Source: Actinomycetota bacterium (lineage in GTDB: Bacteria; Actinomycetota; Actinomycetes; Mycobacteriales; Mycobacteriaceae). From it: a DNA stretch of 6,377 nt. Positions 1 through 5,527 of the stretch are shown here, piece by piece (position 1 is the stretch's first letter; each line of letters starts with the position of its first letter). The notes under the pieces were generated by a model. That model saw only the letters and a program-made list of their open reading frames with translations, did not search any database and was not told where the DNA came from. The stretch is taken from the NCBI GenBank assembly GCA_005787665.1, contig SYAB01000010.1:1-6377 (forward strand), in the 5' to 3' direction. The translations under genes and the position numbers were made by a program.

Positions 1-682
1 CCTCCTGGGCGCCGCCCCTGATCAGCGGAGCGAGCCCATGGCCGTCGCGGACCGCCAGCGCGCCAATCCCGCGCGGCCCGCCGAACTTATGCGCCGACAC
101 CGTGATCAGCGTGGCGCCCAGGTCTGCGAGATCGAGCTTTCCGGCCGTGTGTACGGCAGCGGTGTGCAGAGCGACCCCTGCTTGGCGGGTCAGGGCCGCG
201 ATCTGCGCGATCGGCTGAACCGCGCCGGTCTCGGTGTTGGCGTGCATCACCGAGACCAGCGCGGTGTCGGGCCGCAGCGCTGCGCCGACATCGGCCGGAT
301 AGACGTGCCCGGACGATTTCGGGTCCACGACGGTGACCTCGACGCCGAGGTCGGCCAGCGCACGGGCGTTCTCCAGGACCGCCGAGTGCTCGATGGAGGT
401 CGTCACCAGGTGACCGGAAAATCCTCGGGCCGCGAAGGTGCCCCACAGCGCCAGCGCGTCGGATTCGCTGCCGCCGGAGGTCAACACCACCTCGGCGGGG
501 GTCACGCCGAACAGGCCGGCGATGGATCGCCGCGCCTCGGCGAGGGCATCGGCGGCCAACCGTCCTGCTTCGTGATCGCTCGACGGGTTGCCGATCAGGC
601 GCTGTCCGTCCCCGACGGCGCGGGCAGCGGCCGGATGCAGCGGGGCGGTGGCCGCGTAGTCCAGGTAGACGTCAGCCGGCAT
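1..682 (-). CDS. Cysteine desulfurase-like PLP enzyme (IscS/NifS class V aminotransferase fold), 3' end cut by window
   Basis: The first 227 residues of a class V aminotransferase-fold protein are present. Canonical members take sulfur from cysteine, leaving alanine and an enzyme persulfide. Landmarks match IscS/NifS: LDYAATAP at residues 7-14, the phosphate-binding TSGGSESD at 68-75, the PLP-stacking His in IEH (99), an Asn in HANTETG (149; usually NNE-G), and the Schiff-base Lys in SAHKFGGPRGIG (199). The segment that should read H-x-D-A-x-Q-x-x-G-K reads HTAAVHTAGK at 173-182. The Asp that bonds the PLP pyridine nitrogen is therefore Ala175, and the conserved Gln is His178. I read this directly from the codons. 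The catalytic-Cys loop lies beyond the window. The ATG overlaps the end of the IscU-like gene by 11 bp, so the two are probably translationally coupled. The family is secure; activity as a normal desulfurase is doubtful. A divergent sulfurtransferase or other PLP enzyme is possible. Confidence 0.88.
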   Translation of the reverse strand, partial: MPADVYLDYAATAPLHPAAARAVGDGQRLIGNPSSDHEAGRLAADALAEARRSIAGLFGVTPAEVVLTSGGSESDALALWGTFAARGFSGHLVTTSIEHSAVLENARALADLGVEVTVVDPKSSGHVYPADVGAALRPDTALVSVMHANTETGAVQPIAQIAALTRQAGVALHTAAVHTAGKLDLADLGATLITVSAHKFGGPRGIGALAVRDGHGLAPLIRGGAQE

Positions 683-1058
683 CGTCGATGATTCCCTCGC
701 GGTGGTTGGTGGCGAGGCGGTGGGCCACATCGGCGCCGAGCGTGGCCACATGGCGTTGCTCCGGTGCCAGGCCACCGGCCCAGTCGGCCACCTGGTCCTG
801 ATCGAGCGCGGCGATATCGGCCAGCGCCATGCCGGCCAACCGCTCGGTCAGGATCGAGGCGACCGCCAGCGAGGCCGAACAGCCGAAGGCCTCGAAGGCG
901 ATATCGCTGACGGCGTCATCGGCGACGTGGGCGGTGAGCAGGATCTGATCGCCGCACACCGGGTTGCCCACGAACGCGGCGACGTCGGGTGCGTCCACCC
1001 GACCGCAGTTGCGCGGATTGGTGAAGTGGTCGATAACGGCTGGACTGAACCGGGGCAC
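672..1058 (-). CDS. IscU/SufU/NifU-N-like sulfur scaffold protein lacking the third ligand Cys
   Basis: A 128-residue protein, a normal length for IscU. IscU-type proteins receive sulfane sulfur from the desulfurase and assemble Fe-S clusters in the cytoplasm. Visible motifs are HFTNPRNCG (11-19, the family's HF-NPRN-G start), NPVCGD (32-37, first ligand Cys35 and Asp37) and EAFGCSAS (56-63, second ligand Cys60). The usual third site, H-C-S-x-L, reads RHVATL (102-107), so the Cys is Val104. An extra Cys sits at position 18. I chose the GTG at 1058 because the family homology begins there, a GGGAG lies about 8 nt upstream, and it falls 1 nt after the stop of the LuxE-like gene. The open frame extends upstream to 1238, but that part is an antisense-like reading of the LuxE gene. 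The family is clear; a role as a true [2Fe-2S] scaffold is uncertain, and a sulfur carrier is an alternative. Confidence 0.85.
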   Translation of the reverse strand: MPRFSPAVIDHFTNPRNCGRVDAPDVAAFVGNPVCGDQILLTAHVADDAVSDIAFEAFGCSASLAVASILTERLAGMALADIAALDQDQVADWAGGLAPEQRHVATLGADVAHRLATNHREGIIDDAG

Positions 1059-1059
1059 G

Positions 1060-2199
1060 TCATCGACTCCCGGTCGACTCGGCGAGGTCACACTCGGCGA
1101 CGACCTGGTTGGAGTCGAGATACTTCTCGATACTGACCGCGCAGCAACCCAATTCGGCACCCTGACGGCGGCGACGGAACCGCACCGTCTGCCCGGTGCG
1201 CCCGCACCGGCAGTCGCTCTCGTCGACCTCGCCGACATCGTCGGAGAGCAGGAACCCGGGGTAGGCGGTGTTGAGGGCGTCCAGAATGGCGATGCCGCCG
1301 GTCTTGCCGGGCGCGAGTTCGACCGCGGGATCGGTGATGTCGCGGATCGACACGTAGCACCACGGGGGCACGTGCTTGCGGTGGTGCTCGCATTCGATGG
1401 CGAGCATGTTCGACTCGATCATCCCGTACATGTCGCGGATGCGCGCAGGGTCCACCCCCAGGAATCGCTGCGCCTTGTCGTTGAACTCGTCGCGACTGAT
1501 CGAGCGCCCGGTGTACTGCTTCCAGCCGCCGAGCATGATGATCATCGACTCCGGATCCAGGCTCAGCGGGATCGACTCCAGTTCGAGGTACCGCATGAAC
1601 CGGGCCACGATGAACGGCGGGCCGATGATGTGCCGGGTCATCGTGCCCTCCCAGCGGCGCAGGTAGGCCAGTGCCTCTTCGGGGTCGAAGGAGTAGTTGC
1701 GCACCAGGTAGCGGTGATCGTCGAGCATCGCGGTCATCAGGTTGAACACCTTGACCATCCCCATCTCGGGGACTTCGGCGGTCGACGGGCACAGGAAAAG
1801 ACCGGCGCCGCTGGAGATTCCGAAGAAGTCCCGATATCCGCCGAGGATCCCGACTGACGCCCTGGTGGTCGTCAGCGCGTCGCGGCGGGCCACCGAGGGG
1901 ACCCCGCCGGTCCCGGTCGAGCGGATCTCGGTCTCGATATCGGCAAGCCCGCCGGTCAACAGGACATGCGAGCCTGCTTGTTTGAACATGCCGACCGGCA
2001 GCAACGGGATCCTCTTCAGATCCTCATAGCCGGTGACGTCGGTGGGCGAGATCCCCTCGGACTGGGCACGGTAGAAGGCGTTGTTCTCATAGTGGTAGGC
2101 GAACGCCGCGCGTAACGCATCGGTCAGTGATTGACGCCACTGACAACGCGGCACCCGCAACGCTTCCCCGGGCATTCCCACCATCGCGGCAAGATTCAT
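1060..2199 (-). CDS. LuxE-like acyl-protein synthetase / PaaK-like adenylate-forming enzyme
   Basis: A 379-residue protein, matching the roughly 370-380 residues of LuxE. LuxE proteins activate a carboxylic acid with ATP and pass the acyl group to a Cys of their own, as part of a fatty-acid reductase. Visible are an ANL-type phosphate loop STGTGGVPS (94-102), IIGPPF (191-196), LGGWK (223-227), the A5-like DMYGMIES (256-263) and LLSDDVG (317-323, the A7-like Asp region). The C-terminal part has CRCGRTG (330-336), an Arg-rich stretch (340-345) and GCC at 351-353, candidates for metal binding or acyl transfer. The ATG is supported by AAAGGA 7 nt upstream (2207-2212). It is the first gene of a minus-strand run with the IscU- and desulfurase-like genes. 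No LuxC reductase gene is visible in the window; it may lie further left. The substrate acid is unknown. A CoA ligase of the PaaK/F390 type is the main alternative. Confidence 0.82.
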   Translation of the reverse strand: MNLAAMVGMPGEALRVPRCQWRQSLTDALRAAFAYHYENNAFYRAQSEGISPTDVTGYEDLKRIPLLPVGMFKQAGSHVLLTGGLADIETEIRSTGTGGVPSVARRDALTTTRASVGILGGYRDFFGISSGAGLFLCPSTAEVPEMGMVKVFNLMTAMLDDHRYLVRNYSFDPEEALAYLRRWEGTMTRHIIGPPFIVARFMRYLELESIPLSLDPESMIIMLGGWKQYTGRSISRDEFNDKAQRFLGVDPARIRDMYGMIESNMLAIECEHHRKHVPPWCYVSIRDITDPAVELAPGKTGGIAILDALNTAYPGFLLSDDVGEVDESDCRCGRTGQTVRFRRRRQGAELGCCAVSIEKYLDSNQVVAECDLAESTGSR

Positions 2200-2231
2200 G
2201 CTCCGTTCCTTTCTCCCGTCCGTGTCACGCA

Positions 2232-2272
2232 CCGATCCCGCGAACGGGGCAATGCCCTGTTCGCGGGATCGG
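2232..2272. repeat. 41-bp near-perfect inverted repeat (hairpin) between PGRS and LuxE-like genes
   Basis: Positions 2232-2250 pair with 2254-2272, giving a 19-bp stem (18 Watson-Crick pairs and one G-T) around the 3-nt loop AAT. It starts about 20 nt past the PGRS stop codon on the minus strand and ends 33 nt before the LuxE-like start. It has no run of T after the stem on either strand, so it is not a classical intrinsic terminator, although mycobacterial terminators often lack the U-tract. One arm (CCCTGTTCGCGGGATCGG) resembles the repeats at 4724-4780 read on the other strand, so it may belong to a dispersed intergenic palindrome family. A terminator for the PGRS transcript and a REP-like element are both possible. 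Confidence 0.75.
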
Positions 2273-2291
2273 GTTCGGCCATACTTGCCCG

Positions 2292-4100
2292 CTACGGCGC
2301 CGCCGCCATCGCGCCCATTCCACCGCCCATACCGCCACCGCAGTTCGGCGATCCGTTCATGCCCATGTTGCTGAGGAACATGCCGCCCATGCCGCCGGTG
2401 CCGCCGCATCCGCCGCCGGTTCCATTGCCGCCATTGCCCCCGTTGCCGACGATCGGGGTGGCGTTGCCGCCATTGCCGCCGTCTGCGGGGGCCAGTCCGT
2501 CGCCGGCGTTGCCGCCGTCGCCGGCGTTCCCGAGGAAGATGGTGTCGCCGCCGTCGCCGCCCCGGCCACCAGCACCCACTTCGGAGACGCCGCCGTCGCC
2601 GCCGGGTCCGCCGTTGCCGAAGACCCCACCGATGCCACCACGGCCGCCGTCCCCGGCATCGGCTTTCATGCTGCCGGCCGCGCCGCCCTTGCCGCCGGCC
2701 CCTCCGTCGCTGATGCCCACGCCGTTTCCGCCCCGCCCGCCGTCTCCGCCGTCGCCCATCCGCAGGCCCGCGCCGCCGTCGCCGCCGACGCCGCCGGACC
2801 CGAAGATCAGCCAGGCGCCGGTGCCACCGTTTCCGCCGTCACCGCCGGTAACCGAACCGAGTGTGACGCCACCGCCGAATGTGCCGCCCTTGCCGCCGTT
2901 GCCGCCCTGGGTGAAGATCACCATCCCCATCGCGCCGTTCCCGCCGTCGCCGGCCGTTCCGCCGTTGACGCCGTTGACATTGCCGCCGTCTCCGCCATCG
3001 CCCGCCGCACCGGTCAGCCAGCCGGCCATACCGCCGTTGCCGCCCCTGCCGGCCTTGGCGTTGACACCGCCGTCGCCGACGATGGCGCCGCCGGTCCCAC
3101 CGGTGCCACCGGAACCGATGATGGCGGCCATCCCGCCCCCGCCGCCCGCGCCGGCAGTACCCATCACGGCGTTGCCGCCGATCCCGCCGTGACCGCCGTT
3201 GCCGTACACGCTCGTGGGAAGCATCAATTCCCCCAGAGCGAGCATCGACCCGGCCATACCGCCGCGCCCGCCGGCGCCGCCGTTGGCCATCCCCACGGCC
3301 GCCGCGCCGTTCCCGCCGTTTCCGCCGTTGCCGAACAGGACTCCACCGCGTCCGCCGTTGCCGCCGGCGGCACCAGCGGTTATCGCGTTCCCGCCGTTCC
3401 CGCCGTTGCCGAACCAGCCGGCCGCGCCGCCCACACCCCCGTTGAAGCCGTTGCCGCCGTTGCCGATCAGCCCACCGGTGCCGCCGTTGCAGGGCGCCGC
3501 TGCCGTGCAATAGGTGTCATCGAACTCGGTATAGCTGTAGCCGCTGCCGAACAGGATGCCGGCGTTCGGATTGTCGACGGTGCCGTCACCGATGAAGGTC
3601 CGGATCAGGTCGGCGATCGGGTTGGCGGCGACGGGGTGCTCTTCGCCCTCATGGTTGGCCGTCACGGCCGCCGCCGCGCCCGGTGCGATGACCACTGACC
3701 TGGGGGCGACCACGGGCACAGCGATGACGCTGGCCGAGGACCCACCGGCCGCGGAGGCAGCGAGGGCAGGGACAGCCCGCTGTGCAGGGCCCCGCGTGGG
3801 GCCAGCCGCTCTCGGCAGCCGCGAAGTCACATCGGCAACGGATGTCGCAGGGACCGCCGCCGCTGCCCGCGGCGACCGTCGGGGCGCTGTTGCGGTGGTG
3901 TCCTGGGCCGCACGCGACGCGCTTCCGCGGGCGCGCCCGACCCCGTTGGCACCTTTGGCCCGCGAACCCGCGGAGGACTCTGCCGACGATGAGGATTCTT
4001 CGGCATCCGCCCATGCGGTGACCGGCGCCGCGAGCGCCAACCCGACGCCCAGCGACACGGCCAGGGCACCGACCCGACCGATGAAAACTCCTGCAGCCAC
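2292..4100 (-). CDS. Exported PGRS-repeat (Gly/Asn-rich) protein with signal peptide instead of PE domain
   Basis: A 602-residue protein. Residues 1-32 form a signal peptide: short basic n-region, hydrophobic core GALAVSLGVGLALAAP, then AWADA near the cleavage site. Residues 34-150 are low-complexity Ala/Ser/Arg/Pro-rich. Residues 160-192 carry the linker seen before PGRS domains (NPIADLIRTFIGDG, NPNAGILFGSGYS). From about 206 to 563 come GGNGG/GGAGG-type PGRS repeats. The tail is Met/Gly-rich (MGGMFLSNMGMNG). The only cysteines are at 198, 204, 565 and 587, flanking the Gly domain on both sides. There is no PE domain and no PE motif, so ESX secretion is not indicated; Sec export to the envelope or outside is inferred. 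PGRS domains are thought to form glycine-rich helical arrays; no enzymatic role is visible. I prefer the GTG at 4100 (AAGGAG 6 nt upstream) over the ATGs at 4115 and 4136, which lack a clear Shine-Dalgarno site. Confidence 0.85.
   Translation of the reverse strand: MAAGVFIGRVGALAVSLGVGLALAAPVTAWADAEESSSSAESSAGSRAKGANGVGRARGSASRAAQDTTATAPRRSPRAAAAVPATSVADVTSRLPRAAGPTRGPAQRAVPALAASAAGGSSASVIAVPVVAPRSVVIAPGAAAAVTANHEGEEHPVAANPIADLIRTFIGDGTVDNPNAGILFGSGYSYTEFDDTYCTAAAPCNGGTGGLIGNGGNGFNGGVGGAAGWFGNGGNGGNAITAGAAGGNGGRGGVLFGNGGNGGNGAAAVGMANGGAGGRGGMAGSMLALGELMLPTSVYGNGGHGGIGGNAVMGTAGAGGGGGMAAIIGSGGTGGTGGAIVGDGGVNAKAGRGGNGGMAGWLTGAAGDGGDGGNVNGVNGGTAGDGGNGAMGMVIFTQGGNGGKGGTFGGGVTLGSVTGGDGGNGGTGAWLIFGSGGVGGDGGAGLRMGDGGDGGRGGNGVGISDGGAGGKGGAAGSMKADAGDGGRGGIGGVFGNGGPGGDGGVSEVGAGGRGGDGGDTIFLGNAGDGGNAGDGLAPADGGNGGNATPIVGNGGNGGNGTGGGCGGTGGMGGMFLSNMGMNGSPNCGGGMGGGMGAMAAAP
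2412..3487 (-). repeat. PGRS coding repeat tract (GGX codon array)
   Basis: About 1.07 kb of imperfect tandem triplet-of-triplets coding mainly Gly-Gly-Asn and Gly-Gly-Ala, corresponding to residues about 205-563 of the exported protein. Short non-Gly islands interrupt it, such as LALGELMLPTSVY, MVIFTQ and TIFLGN. The periodic GCC/CCG composition opens long false reading frames on the opposite strand. Such tracts are known in mycobacteria to vary by in-frame insertion and deletion; no variation can be judged from one sequence. Confidence 0.8.
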
Positions 4101-4106
4101 TGCTTT

Positions 4107-4112
4107 CTCCTT
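4107..4112 (-). promoter_or_regulatory. Shine-Dalgarno site AAGGAG that sets the PGRS start at GTG 4100
   Basis: On the minus strand AAGGAG is followed by 6 nt and then GTG-GCT-GCA. It lies inside the first codons that would be used if translation began at the ATG at 4115, which itself has no purine-rich site in front. The resulting protein begins five residues later with a well-formed signal peptide. Confidence 0.6.
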
Positions 4113-4171
4113 CATTCGGTCGTGTTGGCGAGCCATTCGACGATTAGTCGGTCCGACGGCCCGAAAGTTCC

Positions 4172-4666
4172 TCACTTGTTCTGGCAGCAGGCCGGGACCT
4201 GGCCGCGCATCCTGGTGACCACGATGTAAGGTCCGCGGCCGAGGCAGACCCCGAACACCGCGCGCATCAGCGCCGCGAAGAGCGCGAAGCCGGTCGCGAC
4301 ATAGCCGACGACCGGCGCGCCCAGAGCGAACCCGGCGACGCCGACGCCGCAGAAGAACACCCCCAGCATCTGGGCGAACCGCAGTGGTTCGACCGCCTCG
4401 TTCTTGGTCGCCGGGCCCAACCGGGGGGCGATCAGGCGCCGATACGCCGCGGTATACGGATGCCGTTGCGGCCCGAAATGCGCACCGACGGCGAAGACCA
4501 TCATCTGGACCGCCAGCATCACCGCCGCGGCGCGGAGGTCGAACTGCGACGCGACCAGGACGAGCGCGAGCACCACGGCGGTGACGGCGGCGGTAAAGCG
4601 CGGGGCGCGGGCGTCGATCATGGCGGGAGTGCCTGCCGACGGATCCAGGTGCGTGGCGGTAGACAT
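4172..4666 (-). CDS. DUF4395 family integral membrane protein
   Basis: A 164-residue protein that fits the DUF4395 family (function unknown). The hydrophilic start (1-22) is followed by two hydrophobic segments (about 25-41 and 46-63). Next comes the cytosolic-type motif FGPQRHPYTAAYRRLIAPRL (64-83) and ATKNEAVEPLRFAQ (86-99), typical of the family, then two more hydrophobic segments (about 100-117 and 119-139). The tail has a CC pair (160-161) four residues from the end. The ATG at 4666 has GGAGGA 5 nt upstream. It lies 71 bp upstream of the PGRS gene on the same strand, so the two may share a transcript. It diverges from the zf-HC2 gene across a 146-bp gap that contains the 23-bp direct repeats. 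DUF4395 proteins are often found near thioredoxin- or rhodanese-like genes; none is seen here. Confidence 0.85.
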   Translation of the reverse strand: MSTATHLDPSAGTPAMIDARAPRFTAAVTAVVLALVLVASQFDLRAAAVMLAVQMMVFAVGAHFGPQRHPYTAAYRRLIAPRLGPATKNEAVEPLRFAQMLGVFFCGVGVAGFALGAPVVGYVATGFALFAALMRAVFGVCLGRGPYIVVTRMRGQVPACCQNK

Positions 4667-4812
4667 GGGATTCCTCCGGGCTCGGTCTGGTGGTCCGGTC
4701 ATCTAGTCGCACGGCGTGGGTGATCGGTTCCCGGCGGATCCCGGGAACAGGGTGTGTTCGGTTCCCGGCGGATCCCGGGACCAAAGGGGCGGCGTTGGGC
4801 GACTATGGATGC
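4667..4812. promoter_or_regulatory. Divergent intergenic region for DUF4395 and zf-HC2 genes
   Basis: A 146-bp gap between two divergent starts, which must hold promoters for both directions. Its centre is occupied by two palindromic direct repeats (4724-4780). GGGAAC-like elements inside the repeats resemble ECF-sigma -35 boxes on both strands, but I found no matching -10 at proper spacing. The plus-strand ATG has no clear Shine-Dalgarno site. Confidence 0.5.
4724..4780. repeat. Two identical 23-bp palindromic direct repeats, 34-bp period
   Basis: The 23-mer beginning TCGGTTCCCGGCGGATCCC occurs at 4724-4746 and again at 4758-4780 without a mismatch, separated by 11 bp. Each copy with its flank forms a palindrome of GTTCCCGG and CCGGGAAC around CGGATC-type centre bases; the second copy has one mismatch because its flank reads GGGACC. 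Candidate roles are tandem operators for the divergent genes or copies of a dispersed intergenic repeat. The minus-strand reading resembles one arm of the hairpin at 2232-2272. Confidence 0.8.
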
Positions 4813-5523
4813 ATGGACTGCGACACCGCGCGTGAGGCGCTGTCTGCCCGGATCGACGGGGAGCGCGAACCCATCCCCGCGGCCCGGGTCGACGAGCACC
4901 TCGCCGGCTGCGCATCGTGCCGTGACTGGCAGGCGGCGGCGGTTGAACAGACCCAGCTGCTGCGCAGGCTTGCCGGGCGCTCGCAGGTCAGCGCGGTCCG
5001 GCAGCAGGAGCCCGAGACGACGGCCCGGCACGCACGGTGGCGGTCGGTGTCCTGGCAGCGGCTGGCCCTGGCCGCGGTCGGCGTCGTCCAGATCCTGCTG
5101 GCGCTCGCCCAGGGGCTGGGGGTCCACCTCGGGCTTCCCCACGCGGCGATGGGCGGCCATGTCCTCAACGAGTCCACCGCATGGTCAGCCGCCCTGGGTG
5201 CGGTGATGGTGCTCGCCGGGTTCCGCCCCGCGGTGGCCGGCGGTCTTGCGTGGGTGCTGGCCGCTTTCGGGACGGTGCTGTCGATCTACGTCGTCGTCGA
5301 CGCGCTGGCCGGGCGGGTCACCGTGGACCGGATGCTGACGCACCTGCCGGTGCTGGCCGGGGTCGCGTTGGCCTGGCTGGTGTGGCGGCAGGCCGCCCCC
5401 GGGGGGCACAACCCCGATCGCCGACCGCGCGACGACGCAGACGACGAGATCTTCCTGCCGACCAACGCCTCCCGGGGCCGGCGGCGGAGCCACCTGCGGC
5501 CCAGCGACGGCTCGGCGGCCTGA
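4813..5523 (+). CDS. zf-HC2 (anti-sigma-like) zinc-finger membrane protein
   Basis: A 236-residue protein. The N-terminus has MDCDTAREALSARIDGE (1-17) and the zinc motif H29-x3-C33-x2-C36 (HLAGCASC), which with Cys3 matches the zf-HC2 anti-sigma fold that binds an ECF sigma factor at the membrane. A basic linker (50-83) leads to about four hydrophobic segments (roughly 84-106, 121-138, 140-163, 176-191). The cytosolic tail is charged (DDADDE, then RGRRRS). From memory it resembles the M. tuberculosis Rv0093c-type protein; this was not checked. No sigma factor gene lies next to it, which is unusual for an anti-sigma factor. The ATG at 4813 is where the family homology begins. It converges on the DUF5134 gene with a 4-bp gap. 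The family call is good; the sigma partner is unknown. Confidence 0.82.
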   Translation: MDCDTAREALSARIDGEREPIPAARVDEHLAGCASCRDWQAAAVEQTQLLRRLAGRSQVSAVRQQEPETTARHARWRSVSWQRLALAAVGVVQILLALAQGLGVHLGLPHAAMGGHVLNESTAWSAALGAVMVLAGFRPAVAGGLAWVLAAFGTVLSIYVVVDALAGRVTVDRMLTHLPVLAGVALAWLVWRQAAPGGHNPDRRPRDDADDEIFLPTNASRGRRRSHLRPSDGSAA

Positions 5524-5527
5524 CCCG

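Noticed and set aside
38..691. Plus-strand 217-codon frame opposite the desulfurase gene
   Set aside because: The minus strand encodes a clear IscS/NifS fold with the SAHK lysine motif; the plus frame is Arg/Gly-rich shadow.
848..1063. ATGA overlap (ATG at 1063) suggesting a coupled start after the LuxE-like gene
   Set aside because: This ATG is in the wrong frame for the IscU-like protein, and its 71-residue product has no family features.
1059..1238. Upstream extension of the IscU-like frame to 1238
   Set aside because: It overlaps the LuxE-like C-terminus by some 180 bp and is low-complexity Arg/Ser; homology starts at GTG 1058.
2200..2409. Upstream extension of the LuxE-like frame to 2409
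   Set aside because: The extension crosses the hairpin and PGRS 3' end in another frame; the ATG at 2199 has a good ribosome site and starts family-like sequence.
2412..3487. CRISPR array or non-coding tandem repeat
   Set aside because: The periodicity is codon-based and imperfect, with no constant repeat and unique spacers; it is a PGRS coding tract.
2127..3698. Long plus-strand open frames of up to 523 codons, rich in Ala/Val or Pro, opposite the PGRS gene
   Set aside because: They are the reverse reading of GGC/GGN/AAC codon arrays; the minus strand has a signal peptide, PGRS linker and typical tail, and the plus frames match no family and begin inside the LuxE-like gene.
4724..4800. SigC- or other ECF-type promoters using GGGAAC in the repeats as -35
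   Set aside because: No CGT-type -10 is found at 16-20 nt; the nearest (CGTGCG on the minus strand) is only 13 nt away.
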